Source of the DNA: Heligmosomoides polygyrus polygyrus
Lineage: Eukaryota; Nematoda; Chromadorea; Rhabditida; Heligmosomidae
Assembly (NCBI GenBank): GCA_947396885.1
Contig: OX377204.1
Span: forward strand, 18,855,706 to 18,919,705
Direction: 5' to 3'
Length of the DNA stretch: 64,000 bases
The translations under genes and the position numbers were made by a program. Of the stretch, positions 10,831 through 21,231 are shown piece by piece. The notes below the pieces were generated by a model that was not told the DNA's origin, ran no database searches, and saw nothing but the letters and a program-made list of their open reading frames with translations. The first letter of the stretch is position 1. The number at the start of each line of letters is the position of its first letter.

Positions 10831-11434
10831 CCATCGACAATTTTTGGTAAAGAGTGGGTGCCCTGTCTTGCTTCCTCGAATCGTGTTTTTCCACTTATTG
10901 TCCTCTGGATTCTTCGCTTCAGTGGCCAATTAGGCTTCTTCTGTGCAGTTCCTTTCCTTAAGTACATCCGTCTTCGGCCCATTAAGCTTGCTTTTCCTAT
11001 AGTGGTTCCAATGAACTGTAGATAAAGATGTGAACGAAAAAGAAGAACAGAGCATCAGTAAAGAGGTATGTAGTGCACGTCCATCTGCCTCAACGCTTTC
11101 CAAATATAAAGTCGTTTCTTACATCGAGGGTTTCTGTTCCAGCCTTCTGATGACAGTGAGGGAGCGCTATTGTTCTGAGTATAACGGGGCTATGCAGCCG
11201 TGTTTTTCTTGAAAAAAATCGGAGCTAAAATAGCGGTATATAAAAGGGTTGCGAAGGTGGGCAGCATTGGATTTGCGAACGCGCCAGCCAAGCAGGCCGC
11301 ATCGAAAGGGCATTTAAAAGGAAATGTACGGTCAGTAGCCTGATTGGTTGGCATGTGTTAGATCGGTGCTTTAACTAGCTTTGGTTGGCTAACGCGTTTC
11401 CACCTCCCGATGCTGCTCACATTCGCGACATGGA

Positions 11435-11575
11435 CCTTTTATCCTTCCATGACAAGTCGTGCATGAAACTCTAGCAGCAATTTCTGACTTGTGGTTGTGA
11501 AGGACTCGAATCGAAATCAGTTTCACACGAGAACAACCGCTTCCTCCCGACTGCGCCATTTCCTCTCCCAACTTA
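11435..11575 (-). repeat. Degenerate tRNA-like SINE head
   Basis: The minus strand reads AATGGCGCAGTCGGGAGGAAGCG (A-box) and GATTCGAGTCC (B-box) about 45 bp later. In copy B (about 26850-26960) a 38-bp deletion between CTCCCG repeats removes the A-box side. Confidence 0.45.
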
Positions 11576-12272
11576 AAGGTTTCCGTTCTTCGCTGAAGTG
11601 GGGAAGGGAATAATCCGCATGAACATTTACCACTTCTTGTTCAAGACGTTAAACGTGGCACACCCATGTGAAAGTGCAGAAAAACGAGATGGGGTTTTCC
11701 ACGGCTTTGTGCCTCTAATTATGAAGCCGTTACCGTTTCAATGAATGGCTTGATCGTTTGCAAGTCTAATTCTCATACGTCGACGCTTAATAGTTGCCCT
11801 TTCATAGCGTGCGGGCCCTTAGCCGCGTTGAATTCCTGAGTCCCGGCGGAAAATATCCCACTGCCTGCTCAGCAAGTCACCATTGTAGCACGTTGAGTGA
11901 AGTGGTTCCCAGCCAGACGCCATCCTGATGCTCTTAGGCCATTTAATGAGCTTAGGAGGTGTTGAATATGTCGGCTTGACCTTCGTGGAATTGCATCGGC
12001 TTTTCCTGCCTCCTGTAATAAAATTCTTGTTCTTGTGCCTCCTTCTAGCCAGAATCAGCTACTGCTCCATCGACGTCGATCTAGAAGCTTGCACGTCTCT
12101 AAACTATAGGTTTTAGGATCCTTTGTGATCTGTTTCGGAAGTGCGGACTCTCCGTCAATGAAGGAGCTTCAAAATTGACTAAAATTGAAAAATCAAGATG
12201 AAATCTTTTCCGATTCCTACTGCGTTGGTTGTTTACTGGTTTGGTTATGACTTATCAAATCTATTCTTGTTT

Positions 12273-12431
12273 GCGATCAAAACCCTTGCTCCAGACAGAT
12301 CTCGATCAAGTGTCCTCTGCATTTCGGGCAGGATGGGCTCAAACAACCTTGACGCGGCAATGGGTTAGCATCCTGCCCGGAACGCAGAAGGTGCGGGTTC
12401 GAGTCTCGCCTGGCGCAAGAGTTTTGATCGC
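12273..12431. repeat. Foldback element with tRNA-like arms (A)
   Basis: 159 bp bounded by GCGATCAAAAC and GTTTTGATCGC. The right arm has CAATGGGTTAGC (A-box-like) and GCGGGTTCGAGTCTCGC, a near-perfect T-arm with a 5-bp stem and 7-nt loop. The left arm is its inverse. There is no complementary acceptor stem. Copy B counterpart: 27639-27797. Confidence 0.7.
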
Positions 12432-12619
12432 AACTAAACATCCATCGAACTGCTTATAAAAATAAAGGGTAGGGTCCAGCGTAGGCAAACCGAGGCTATT
12501 ACTCTTTGAGAAATTGTTCTTTGTGTTGTATTTTGCAGATGACTTATTCATCGACTATTCAATGCATGCCTTTGTAATAGGCCTCGTACTCAAACTCCCT
12601 CTACTACATATGTATATTA

Positions 12620-12690
12620 CATAGAAATAGAATGCGTGGCGCATCCCTAAAGGGATTGACTAACGTCGTTTTCTTATCTTATTTTTCTTT
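12620..12690 (+). repeat. Isolated SINE 3' end (A)
   Basis: AGAAATAGAATGCGTGGCGCATCCCTAAAGGGATTGACTAACG, the SINE 3' end alone. Copy B: 28268-28345. Confidence 0.55.
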
Positions 12691-12906
12691 GGGTGATTTT
12701 TCTGTCAGGGTTTTTGTATAAATTCATTCATACAAGAATTCATATCAGTATGCTTGTATAAATGCATCTTTATTATCCTCACAGTGACCTTCCTTTCAAT
12801 GTTTTTGTTACTCCTTCCCAAGGTGACCTTTCAAACAGAATTTTTGCATGTTATCCTACTCCACCTTATATTTAGGGTAATATTTATCCCTCTTTATTTT
12901 TCTATC

Positions 12907-13195
12907 CAGACGCGTGTAGCACACACAGTCGGAGGACGTGCCGGCTGTCCCGCGCACCCAATACCATGTTCTTGTTTCGGATTTCCCACCTACGCCAACT
13001 AAACTTTCCATCCTCCCGGCTAGCTGAATTGGTACCAGACTGGGAAGCATAAAGCACTGACTTGTTCATCGACTGGCCACCTCAAGTCATGTACATATAG
13101 GCCAAATAAGCATTCAAATTGCGTCCACGATATCGTGCAGAAGTGGAAAGCATTTCGCATCTCGCAAAGTGAATGGCTATCGCCATCCTTGATCC
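12907..13195 (+). mobile_element. SINE copy (A)
   Basis: Nearly full length: head ACGCGTGTAGCACACACAGTCGGAGG (a 4-bp insertion in the A-box), B-box TTTCGGATTTCCC, and a weak 3' end CATTTCGCATCTCGC. The A-box insertion is absent from the B copy (28563-28850). Confidence 0.7.
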
Positions 13196-13601
13196 TTTTC
13201 CTCTTCAGATTAGTGTGCAAGTTATCATCTTCGATTTCATTCCTCTTATTTTCTGACGGAGCTGGCGTTTGTACTGCTCCATTTCGTCTTTCGCTTGCTT
13301 CTATATCATGAGCTGGATAAGCAGTGGTATTCATTTTCTTTTCTGAAGAGCGTGTCCCAGAAAGTACTACATTTTGATTTAACGAGCAGCAAGTTGGAGA
13401 AGGCTCTAGGTCTCGAGAGGACGGGACAAATATTTTGAAGATCTCATTCGCCTTATATCTCCAGATGTGTTCCGCACTCCAGTATCCTCGACGTGATGAG
13501 CTTCTCAACTTGCCCGGCACTATACATAGGCTTATTGCCGATACCTCCATGTAGGGTCTCAGTGTTTCTAGAACCTCTGTGAGTTTCCATTTAATCCCCA
13601 C
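13196..13601 (-). other. Open frame of unknown origin (A)
   Basis: A minus-strand frame is open for about 135 codons beyond the SINE part (peptide includes EHIWRYKANEIFKIF). The copy B equivalent (28912-29178) is shorter and differs mostly by amino-acid-changing substitutions. That argues against an active gene. Probably part of an old transposon. Confidence 0.25.
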
Positions 13602-13710
13602 TGCATTACACCACGGTCGTAGAAGCCCTTAGCTCTGAACTAGGGATGCTAAATCACTGAAATGTGCCGTCGTCTCGTAGCCTGGGGCTCAGGGGAATCA
13701 GCGAGGGAGT

Positions 13711-13950
13711 GTGCGCTGCAGGAAAACGATCAGCTTTCACATGCGTGTGGCTAAATGGTTTTCCTCGAGTCGACCGGGAAAGGAAACTCGTTCGATGAAA
13801 TTTTATCGAACGGAAATTTCAGCGGAAGACGTCCATCTCACACGTTCGAAGGCGTGTGAAATAGCGGCCTCGGTTTTACTGCACTCAATTACTATGTGGG
13901 AATTGCCTTCTAATCGTCCAATTCAAGGTTCAGTGACTAGAGCTCTTTAA
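13711..13950 (+). other. 79-codon ORF kept in both duplicates
   Basis: The same 79-codon frame is intact in A and B (29373-29612). I see three substitutions: two synonymous and one Met to Ile. There is no recognised domain. It contains short palindromes (GTTCGATGAAATTTTATCGAAC, ACACGTTCGAAGGCGTGT). Three changes are too few to claim selection. Confidence 0.25.
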
Positions 13951-14048
13951 GAAGCTTAATAGCCACTGTTGAACAGCTGCTATTTGCCGTTCTCTTTCAA
14001 CTACTGTCTATTTTGCTCAGTCTTTTGCGCTGTTACCTACCATGAATG

Positions 14049-14819
14049 CCATTTTCACGTCGAACTGGACACTTTTCATATCGAATTGGCGCTCTTCTAA
14101 GCCAACCTAACTGACTGACTAACTTTTGAAATCAACAGCGAGCGAGGATATGAGTATTCTCTACAATTGTTTTTGATCTATGTAGTGCGTACAAGTGTGA
14201 AACTCCATGCAAGCAAAAATGTTGCTATCAATCGAATAAAATTCTTGTGTCTTGAACTAAGAACTGGCTGTGTTTCTGCTCTTTGAAGCAATGTTTAAAC
14301 CAATATTTTTCTTCGAATAACGAGAATTAGGGCGCGTGTAGCGCAGTCGGAGGAGATTCCGGCTGTCGCGTGCACCAGATTCATGGTTCGGATTCCTCGC
14401 CAGATCCATCAAGCCTTCCATCTATTCAGGGTAGGTGAATTGGTATCACATATCCTTTACAACATCCCATAGAAGTAGAATGCGTTGTGCATCCTAAAAG
14501 GGGGTGAGCCGCCCTTTACCCTTATCCTTAATGAGAATTAATTAAAACATCAATCAATGTGTCCACTCATTGGATACGTGTATTAAAACTTCATAGAAGC
14601 CATTCTAAAAAAATCTTGGACAAAAAATATTCTGACCATTTTGAAGAGTCTCTAAATTAATGTGGAGGAAGACTTTCGATTTGGAGGAGGTCGCTTTGAT
14701 TTCAAAAATTCCAGTCTAGCTTAGAAGAAAAGAGAATAGGCTAACCTTATTTGATCTCCAGTTTGATCTAAAAGGTGTCCAATTTGATTTGAGAAGTGTC
14801 CAATTGGACGTGAAAATGG
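14049..14819. mobile_element. TIR element, CCATTTTCACGTC family (A)
   Basis: The left end begins CCATTTTCACGTCGAACTGG at 14049. The right end is the inverse, ending near 14819 in GTCCAATTGGACGTGAAAATGG. Inverted ends match for about 45 bp and each holds two TTGGACA-type motifs. A SINE (14339-14530) sits inside. Copy B spans about 29707-30623. Other probable members are 49830-51677 and about 44815-45382. No transposase is readable. Confidence 0.65.
14339..14530 (+). mobile_element. SINE copy with internal deletion (A)
   Basis: Clean head GGGCGCGTGTAGCGCAGTCGGAGGAG and B-box GGTTCGGATTCC. About 90 bp of body is missing before the 3' end CATCCCATAGAAGTAGAATGCG. Copy B: 30093-30300. Confidence 0.75.
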
Positions 14820-14831
14820 TGTATGCTCTTG

Positions 14832-14910
14832 AGGGAAAGGACGACGTTAATCAATCCTCGCTTGGAATGAACTACGCATACTACTTCTAGGAAGGCACTC
14901 TAAATGCTAT
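14832..14910 (-). repeat. Short SINE fragment (A)
   Basis: GGGAAAGGACGACGTTAATCAATCC then CATACTACTTCTAGG, the SINE 3' end in reverse. Copy B: about 30650-30720. Confidence 0.45.
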
Positions 14911-15009
14911 CATATTTCGAATATACTATTAATAAGAATATTAATACATCTGAATTAATTAGCAGCCAGTCGTACAAGGCTACATAGTCTACTACCATCT
15001 CATCGACCA

Positions 15010-16361
15010 AGAAGGGATGTATCACCTGTATCACCTGTCGTCCCGTTGATCATCGACTTGCTCGAGCAGGCGCCAGCAGCGTCTCCATTCGTCCCTGTCG
15101 CGTGCCAGAGTGGTCCAATGGATCCTCCTCGCTCGAGGGACCCGAAGCGCTTCATATTGGTCGTTCAGGGCATTCACGAAGAAGTCCGACCAATGCATTG
15201 GGGGGCGTCCCGGTGTTCTCTTGACATTCCGCGGAACCCAGTCGGTAACGGCTCTCGTCCAGCGGGTGTCTGCGAAGCGCATTACGTGGCCGGCCCACCT
15301 AATTTTCGACAACTTGGCCCACGCGACAGCGTCTCTGATCTTCGAACGTCGGCGAAGCTCGGAACTCCGGAGGCCTTCTCTCACTTGCGTGAGTCGTGTC
15401 ACTCCGAGCACCGTGCTCTCGATTCCAGGCTGCGCGACGCTGATCGCGTGTTCATCCTGCTTTCGTATAGCCCAGGTCTCTGAGGCGTGTGTTAGAGCAG
15501 GAAGAACGGAGGAGTCGAATAGGTGGGCATGGGGTCGAACGTTCTTCGTCTTCTTCGCGACTTCTTCGACGCTTTTGAAAGCTCCCCAAGCCGCTCGTTT
15601 CCTCCTGCTCAGCTCCGGCGCTAGGTCGTTGGCCATGTCGACTTCGCGACCCAGATACTGAGATGTTCGTTCCGCTGAGCGAGAATGGGGCATCAGAAAC
15701 TTGTCCGTTCCTCATGAACATCGTCTTCGTAAGGTGCAGCTGCAGTCCAACATTCCCACATACACGATCGAAGTCGGCCAGCATTCGCTCCGCCTGGCTG
15801 ATGCTCGGTGTTATGAGCACGATGTCGTCAGCGAAACGAAGATGGTGCAGCTGCTGGCCGTCGACCTTCACTCCTATGCCTTCTTATTCTAGTTCGCGCA
15901 TGACGTTTTCGAGGGTGGCGCTGAAGAGTTTCGGGGATATGGTATCCCCTTGCTGATCCCCTCTCCTTACGTCGATGACGAAGTCGTTGCAGAGTGGAGA
16001 GATTTTGGTCGTGAATCCATTGTACAGCTCTCGAAGGACTCTGATGTACTGAGTAGGAACCACCTGAGTGAGCAGGGCATCGATGACCTCTTCAGTCTCG
16101 ACGGAGTCGAATGCCTTCTTCAGGTCGGTGAACATAAGGCACAGCGGCAGCTTGTACTCTCGCGACACTTCGATGAGCTTCGTAGTGGAGTGTATGTGGT
16201 CTATCGTGCTGAATCCTCTCCGAAATCCTGCTTGTTCGCATGGCTGTCCTTCGTCCAGCGTTCTGCTGATCCTATTCATGATGACTCGAGTGAACAGCTT
16301 GTAGACTACGGACAGCAGGCAGATCGGACGATAGTTGCCAATGTCGTGCAGAAGGGATGTA
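15010..16361 (-). mobile_element. RTE-type LINE, 5'-truncated, with target duplication
   Basis: A 1,328-bp non-LTR insertion (15022-16349) bounded by a 12-bp duplication, AGAAGGGATGTA, at 15010-15021 and 16350-16361. Copy B has the uninterrupted site at 30823-30834. The 3' end (left) finishes in a tandem GGTGATACAGGTGATACA tail directly after the ORF stop, typical of RTE elements. It is 5'-truncated inside the reverse transcriptase domain, so the endonuclease is absent. Confidence 0.93.
15031..16349 (-). pseudogene. RTE reverse transcriptase, C-terminal part, frameshifted
   Basis: Translated on the minus strand in pieces: 16349-15884 has NYRPICLLSVVYKLFTRVI, AGFRRGFSTIDHI, MFTDLKKAFDSVE (catalytic Asp) and GDTISPKLFSATLE. 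15871-15693 has LRFADDIVLI (FADD catalytic motif). 15693-15031 has the RTE C-terminal region LPALTHASETWAIRKQ...SKIRWAGHVMR and RDRDEWRRCW near the end. A stop follows VMRELE and a frameshift lies at about 15690, so it cannot encode one protein. All RT motifs seen are intact, suggesting recent death. Confidence 0.92.
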
Positions 16362-16482
16362 CATTTAACAAATTTAGAAATTAGTGCGTGGTTGCTTGTT
16401 CTACCTCGAAAGACAAACACGTTTTGTTAAATAGTAAATCAATTTTTCAACTCTAGATAAGAAGCTCTACTAAAAAGAAACG

Positions 16483-16742
16483 CAAATAGCGCAGCTGTAT
16501 GATGCACTCTTGTGTACACTTCGAAGAAGGGCTTTAGGCTCGGAATCCTTACAGGGCAACCAAAAAATTCGAAATCAGTGACTTGGTACCAGGCATGTTT
16601 GGTAAGGACAAAGCACTGACTGGTCCAGCGGCTGGTCCCAATAAAGCATTGTATGGGTGAAGTACCCATTCAAATCGCCTCCACGATATCCCGTAGAAGT
16701 GGAATGCGTGGCGCTTCTCACATAGACCAACGTTTATTCTTC
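16483..16742 (+). repeat. Diverged SINE copy (A)
   Basis: AAATAGCGCAGCTGTATG retains an A-box. The body and TCCACGATATCCCGTAGAAGTGGAATGCGTGGCGC are clear. Copy B: 30963-31222. Confidence 0.6.
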
Positions 16743-17022
16743 ATTTAGCGCGAATAGTTAGAATTGCGACGGGTTTCGCAAATTCATTTCCTTATAACGG
16801 CTGTGTCGGCGACTCCTGTGCCGGTGCTACTAAGCGCCTTACCTGCTTCTTCAGCTGACCTAGCCCAGTTTTCGAAATTCCGTTTTATAAGCTGTCAGCT
16901 TTAAACGAATTCATAATTCGTCAGAGAAGGGAGGTGTAGAAAGCTTAGCAATTGGCCACCAAATTCACACGGACCGACTTACAAGCAGCCGTCCCTCCTC
17001 CTCGTCCGGCGCACCTGCGGTG

Positions 17023-17340
17023 TCAGTGCGCTAATTTCGAGTGCTCACTGGAACTACGCTCCTGTTTTCCGATGTAACTGTCACATAGTGGTTGATAGAT
17101 GACCATGTCAGAAAGAGCAGCGCCGGCCATCCGCCGCCGTCGCCGCCGCAGCGGTTTACATCGACAAAGAAGCCGCCCCCACCCAGCCGGCATACGGTAA
17201 TTGCCGACATCTATCTCGTTAATGTAATTGAGAGCGTCGGCACGCACCCCAGAGTTGTGTGGCACTCCGTGTGTGTTTTTGTGTCGTCACGCAGTCGAAG
17301 ACGTTTGACTCGAACTTATCGAGGTCTTCATTCTTAGCGG
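17023..17340. other. GC-rich block conserved between duplicates (A)
   Basis: About 240 bp here differs from copy B (31513-31755) at only a few positions, fewer than adjacent repeats. An 80-codon minus-strand ORF and an overlapping plus-strand ORF are both open in A and B. Proline/arginine runs come from CCGCCG repeats. No domain is recognised. It could be an exon, a regulatory block or simply low local divergence. Confidence 0.3.
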
Positions 17341-17558
17341 CGCCTTGAACAGTCTGTTCTTCCCGAAATCTTCTGCAAACATTACATGCTGCTCCTTACT
17401 ATAGTTACCTAGAGCCCTCTGCTGGCATGGTACAGAATTCCCGTGAAATGGAGTTCTGGTGAGTGCTTGCAGGTGTATCTCTCAACAAAATGATCGCTAT
17501 TGCTCAAGTTGACTAAGATTGGTTTTTTATTCATTTTTGTTAGAATATAATGCTTATA

Positions 17559-17855
17559 GAGCGTGTGTAGCGCTGTCGGAGGAGGTGACGGCTGTCGCCT
17601 GCACTCGGTGCTAGGTTCCTCGTTTGGATTGTCTGCCCAGGCTAACCAAGCATTCTTTCTCTCTCGGGTCAGTGTATTGGTACCCTACTTGTCTGGGAAG
17701 GTTAAAACTCTGAGTTTTCCATCGGCTGACCACCGCAAGTCATTGTATGGCCAAATACGCATCCAAATCGCCTCCACGATATCCCGTCGAAGTAGAATGC
17801 ATGGCGCATCTCAAAAGGGAGAAAAGGTATTGAGCAACGCCGTCTTTTATCCTTC
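17559..17855 (+). mobile_element. SINE copy (A)
   Basis: Full length: GCGTGTGTAGCGCTGTCGGAGGAGG head, TCCTCGTTTGGATT at the B-box, and tail GCAACGCCGTCTTTTATCCTT. Copy B: 32050-32345. Confidence 0.75.
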
Positions 17856-17859
17856 ATGT

Positions 17860-18055
17860 TACCTATTGCTACCATATTTGTCTGAGACGGATAAAACGCT
17901 GACCTTTTCATCGGCTTGCCACCCTAAGTCATTGCATATGACGAAAACTCATTCAAGTTGCCTCCATGATATTCCGTATGAGTAGAATGCGTGGCTCATC
18001 CCAAGGGAGACTGATCGACGCCGAGCCTTATCATTTAATCTTGTGATCCTTAATG
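17860..18055 (+). repeat. Headless SINE copy in tandem (A)
   Basis: A second SINE body and 3' end follows directly without its head, ending CCGAGCCTTATCATTTAATC. Copy B: about 32346-32540. Confidence 0.6.
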
Positions 18056-18257
18056 TTGGACAAAACTGAAACAACCGAGCTGAATAACCGTAACTACCAC
18101 GCATGCTCACGATAGTGATCAATATTTGATCTGCTACGCAGTTGACGCCCTATATGACCTCAAACTTGGATAATTAAACGTTTCATATTTATGTAGATGG
18201 CGGCGATGGAGGGAACTTGTCTACGATTTAGATACCGTTACTGATCTACAAATTTAC

Positions 18258-18705
18258 CTTAATCAATATCCTTCTCCTTCCTTTGTAATGCTGTTGTAAC
18301 TGAGGTTATTGTACTCCTTAGCTTAAGCATTCTTTGAAATGTAATAGCATATGAGAATTCAAACGATGAAAGGAGACAATAAAAGAAGGTTGTGCACGAT
18401 TTCATGCATTCCCGTTTACTGATTTTGAACTCATAGCAGTGGAATAATATAACAATACAAAAAATAAATGAATAATAATACAAAAATGGGTAATACGTAG
18501 CGGGATCAAGAAACAACAAATATTGCACAATATTCACATCTAAACATCACAAGCAATCGATATTGTGTAGAATGGGTTGAATACTTCGCAGAAATTATAA
18601 AAATGAGTATAATAAGAATGATAAATTCAATACAAAGCCATACCGCCACAAAGCCATAAATTACTAATAAGTTGGAAATTATGTATTGAACTGCATCAGC
18701 TTCTA
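18258..18705 (-). pseudogene. Candidate multi-pass membrane protein relic (A)
   Basis: On the minus strand an exon-like stretch starts after acceptor CTCTTTCTAG at about 18704 and reads ADAVQYIISNLLVIYGFVAV then a long hydrophobic run (WLCIEFIILIILIFIISAKY). A second hydrophobic stretch (YYPFLYYYSFIFCIVILFHC) lies in a different frame at about 18258-18537. Two or more membrane segments recall nematode serpentine chemoreceptors (Sre-like), but I cannot prove the family. A frameshift near 18530 is needed to join them. In copy B (32750-33195) an 11-bp deletion puts a stop in the first exon. Confidence 0.35.
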
Positions 18706-18814
18706 GAAAGAGATATTACCCATTAATAGTTGTAGCTTCTCGCTCGGCTACGTCTTCCAGTAGGACACCATTTCTCGCTAGAGTACACCACTACCGTGCC
18801 CACTGCACATCATA

Positions 18815-18990
18815 TCTCGTACCAATGGCGCAGTAGGAAGAGGCGCCGGCTATTTAGTGCACATCGAATCGAAATACTTGATTCGGGTGTCAAGCCTAGA
18901 CCAACCATTCGTCCATTCCTCCTTGGTCGACGAATTGGTATCAGAATTGTCTAAAATGGGTAAAGCACCGAATCATCGGAAAGCTAAGGC
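18815..18990 (+). repeat. Degenerate SINE head (A)
   Basis: ACCAATGGCGCAGTAGGAAGAGGCGCCGG resembles the A-box head. The body AATTGGTATCAGAATTGTCTAAAATGGGTAAAGC follows and the 3' end is lost. Copy B: 33296-33470. Confidence 0.5.
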
Positions 18991-19075
18991 ATGTTATCAG
19001 AACTCTTCAAACCTGCAGTCGAGGTAGATAACCTAGAATACCTAGAGCTGCCTTGCTAGAGATACAGTAAGAGTA

Positions 19076-20313
19076 CAGGGTGGCCCATAAGTCCTGCAAC
19101 AAAAATATAGGCGTATAAAAAGGCTAAGAGTGCACCAAATTTGGTACACTTTTAGACAGTGTTTGCCCATGATTTTTAGATTATAGTGGAGAGGTAGTAT
19201 TTATAAGGGACCACTCCTGTATTGAAAAGAGCCTTTAGATCGTGTGGGTTGCTTTGCAGCTCGCGTCGCAGCATCTCGTACGGAGTTTTATTTCTTGTTC
19301 GTTCCAAAGAAGATATTGAAGAATAGTTTTTAAGCTTTATAGAGCAGAACATTTTCTTTAAGATGATCAATAAACAAGGGTTGAAAATCTAAAGATTCAG
19401 GAATTTCACTGCTAGTCTTTCGCAGGTGCAATATTTTGCAGATGGACTGAGAACCGCTACCACGTCCTTTTCTTTTGCTGTTACAGGAATCGCTTTACCA
19501 GAATGTGCATTTTGCCTTTAAACATCGCGATTAAGTCTCCAATATATGCTGTTATGGTTTTTGTTCCCATCAAACGAACATTTTTATTGATTTTCACTCT
19601 TTTTACCAAAAACCTAAGCTGTGAGGGGAGATATTTTGGAAAATCGTGTATGACAAAAACCTGCCATAGCTAGTATTAAACGCACTATTATTTTGAGCTT
19701 TCTGGGATCGCTCAACTTTGAGAAATTTTTCATCAAATGAGGCAGAGGTTGAATGCCCACTTCGAACGACGCGCTCCAACTGCGCTTAAAAATTCTTCTC
19801 TCTACTTTCTTCTCCTCATAGCTGAATCTTCGCCTCACTTGTGGGCATGTAAAGCTTTCCTTGTAGTTTTCTAGAAACTACATATTGCTTAGTAATAGAA
19901 TAAGCACACGGCTGAATATTGCATTTGTTCCAGCTGGTTGCTGCATCGTGTATGACTAGAAAATTAATAGCGTTATTCTATTGCAGTTCAGATCCGTTCA
20001 TCTAATGTTCACACACGAGAAGCCTCTGAATCGCCCCTACACAATACCATCGTACCGTATGTTCAACAACCAGTCTTCCCAAGTTTAATCACATCGGAAT
20101 GGGAGCGCTCCACCACGGGCCAGAGAAGAGTTTTCAGTAGTTTACGTGAGAGCGCATTACTTTGTAATAAGAGCAGCTACAACCATGATCCTTTCCAGAA
20201 GCATAGCACTAGGTATATGCTATGCGTAACAGTTGGTATGCGGTTCTTTGCAATTGGAAAAAGACAACCAATAAGGTCGCCTAATTTCATTGCAGAACTT
20301 ATGGGCCACACTG
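19076..20313 (-). mobile_element. Tc1/mariner-superfamily element, decayed (A)
   Basis: Ends are CAGGGTGGCCCATAAGTCCTGCAAC (19076-19100) and its near-perfect inverse ending at 20313, each flanked by TA (19074-19075, 20314-20315). At 1,238 bp it has mariner/Tc1 size. Minus-strand frames around 19560-19838 read SASFDEKFLKVERSQKAQNN, resembling the first catalytic Asp region (SDEKxFxVE) of maT/Tc1-like transposases, then KRVKINKNVRLMG. It is heavily frameshifted. Copy B equivalent: 33559-34768. Confidence 0.75.
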
Positions 20314-20954
20314 TAGTGATTGATCGCGGAAAAGGTAATTGAATCTTACCCATGAGTTTTGTACAACTTTTTATGGCTGGCAGCATTACTTCTGCATGCT
20401 GAAGACTTTAATGAAACACTATAACAATCCCAGTTGTGCTACAAGAATTAGGTTTTCCGTCTCAATGATGGCTTGCTGTTCGTTCTAGAAGTATGTACTT
20501 CTACCTTTCGTTTTTGTTGTTTTGGTCTCTTTATCTGAGTTTTTTCCAAGCAACATCCATCATCTTCCATCGTAATGCGGCCTTCTGAAGCTGCCCATCC
20601 ATTGCACGTTGTTCACGTTGTCATCAATGTGTGTGCGGGAGACAAAGCGGCAGGAAATTTGCACTTGAAAAAGTTCATAGTGGCAGTGGCTGAAATAAGC
20701 GAGACGACGAGCTGAAGATAAGGGCTTGTCTGGGAATTTGCGTAACAAGCTTGACACGTCTCAGTGGGGCACTGCGACATCCGCATAGCATATTGACTTG
20801 AGTATAGCAGTCTTCATAGGGCTTTGAATAGATTACACCTCATCTGATACTTTCCGGCTGTCGCTCCGTGCTGGGTTTGACTTCTTCACGCCTTTGTGAC
20901 CCATTCTGTCCTCTCAAGCCCCTTTCTTTCTCAGCTCATTTAAGTTCTTCAGTG
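20314..20954. other. No supported gene (A)
   Basis: A minus-strand ORF (20560-20757) has a longer relative in copy B (35012-35269, 85 codons; peptide includes ISCRFVSRTHIDDNVNNVQW). In A a TGA interrupts it. Family not recognised. Confidence 0.3.
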
Positions 20955-21180
20955 TACAAGCCGGTGAAAGTCCCAGCTGTCCCTTTCATCCTGAGTCAAA
21001 GTTCTTGGTACGGATCTCGCCAAAACCTCCGAGCCGTAAGCTGGTGCCAGGCTTGTCGAGGAAGGAAAATCGGTTGGCCACCGAATAGCTGCTGAATATG
21101 TGAAAACGCATTCAAATTCACTTCCGCGATATCCCGTAGAAGTAGAATGCGTGGCGCATGCAACAAAGGAACTGAGTCAT
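20955..21180 (+). repeat. Diverged SINE copy (A)
   Basis: Head-like GGTACGGATCTCGCC and 3' end CTTCCGCGATATCCCGTAGAAGTAGAATGCGTGGCGCATG. Copy B: 35405-35635. Confidence 0.55.
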
Positions 21181-21231
21181 GAACACTTTTGTTTTTTTTC
21201 AACCTCTTAACATGGTTTTGCAGATGAAACC

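Noticed and set aside
11916..12116. 62-codon ORF shared with 27301-27489
   Set aside because: The differences between copies are almost all amino-acid-changing, as expected for non-coding duplicated DNA.
12340..12431. A tRNA gene at the CAATGGGTTAGC...GGTTCGAGTCTCGCC segment
   Set aside because: The D- and T-arm-like parts are good, but no 7-bp acceptor stem can form and the unit is half of an inverted repeat element.
15046..15661. Plus-strand ORFs of 145 and 183 codons
   Set aside because: They are antisense shadows of the RTE reverse transcriptase frames.
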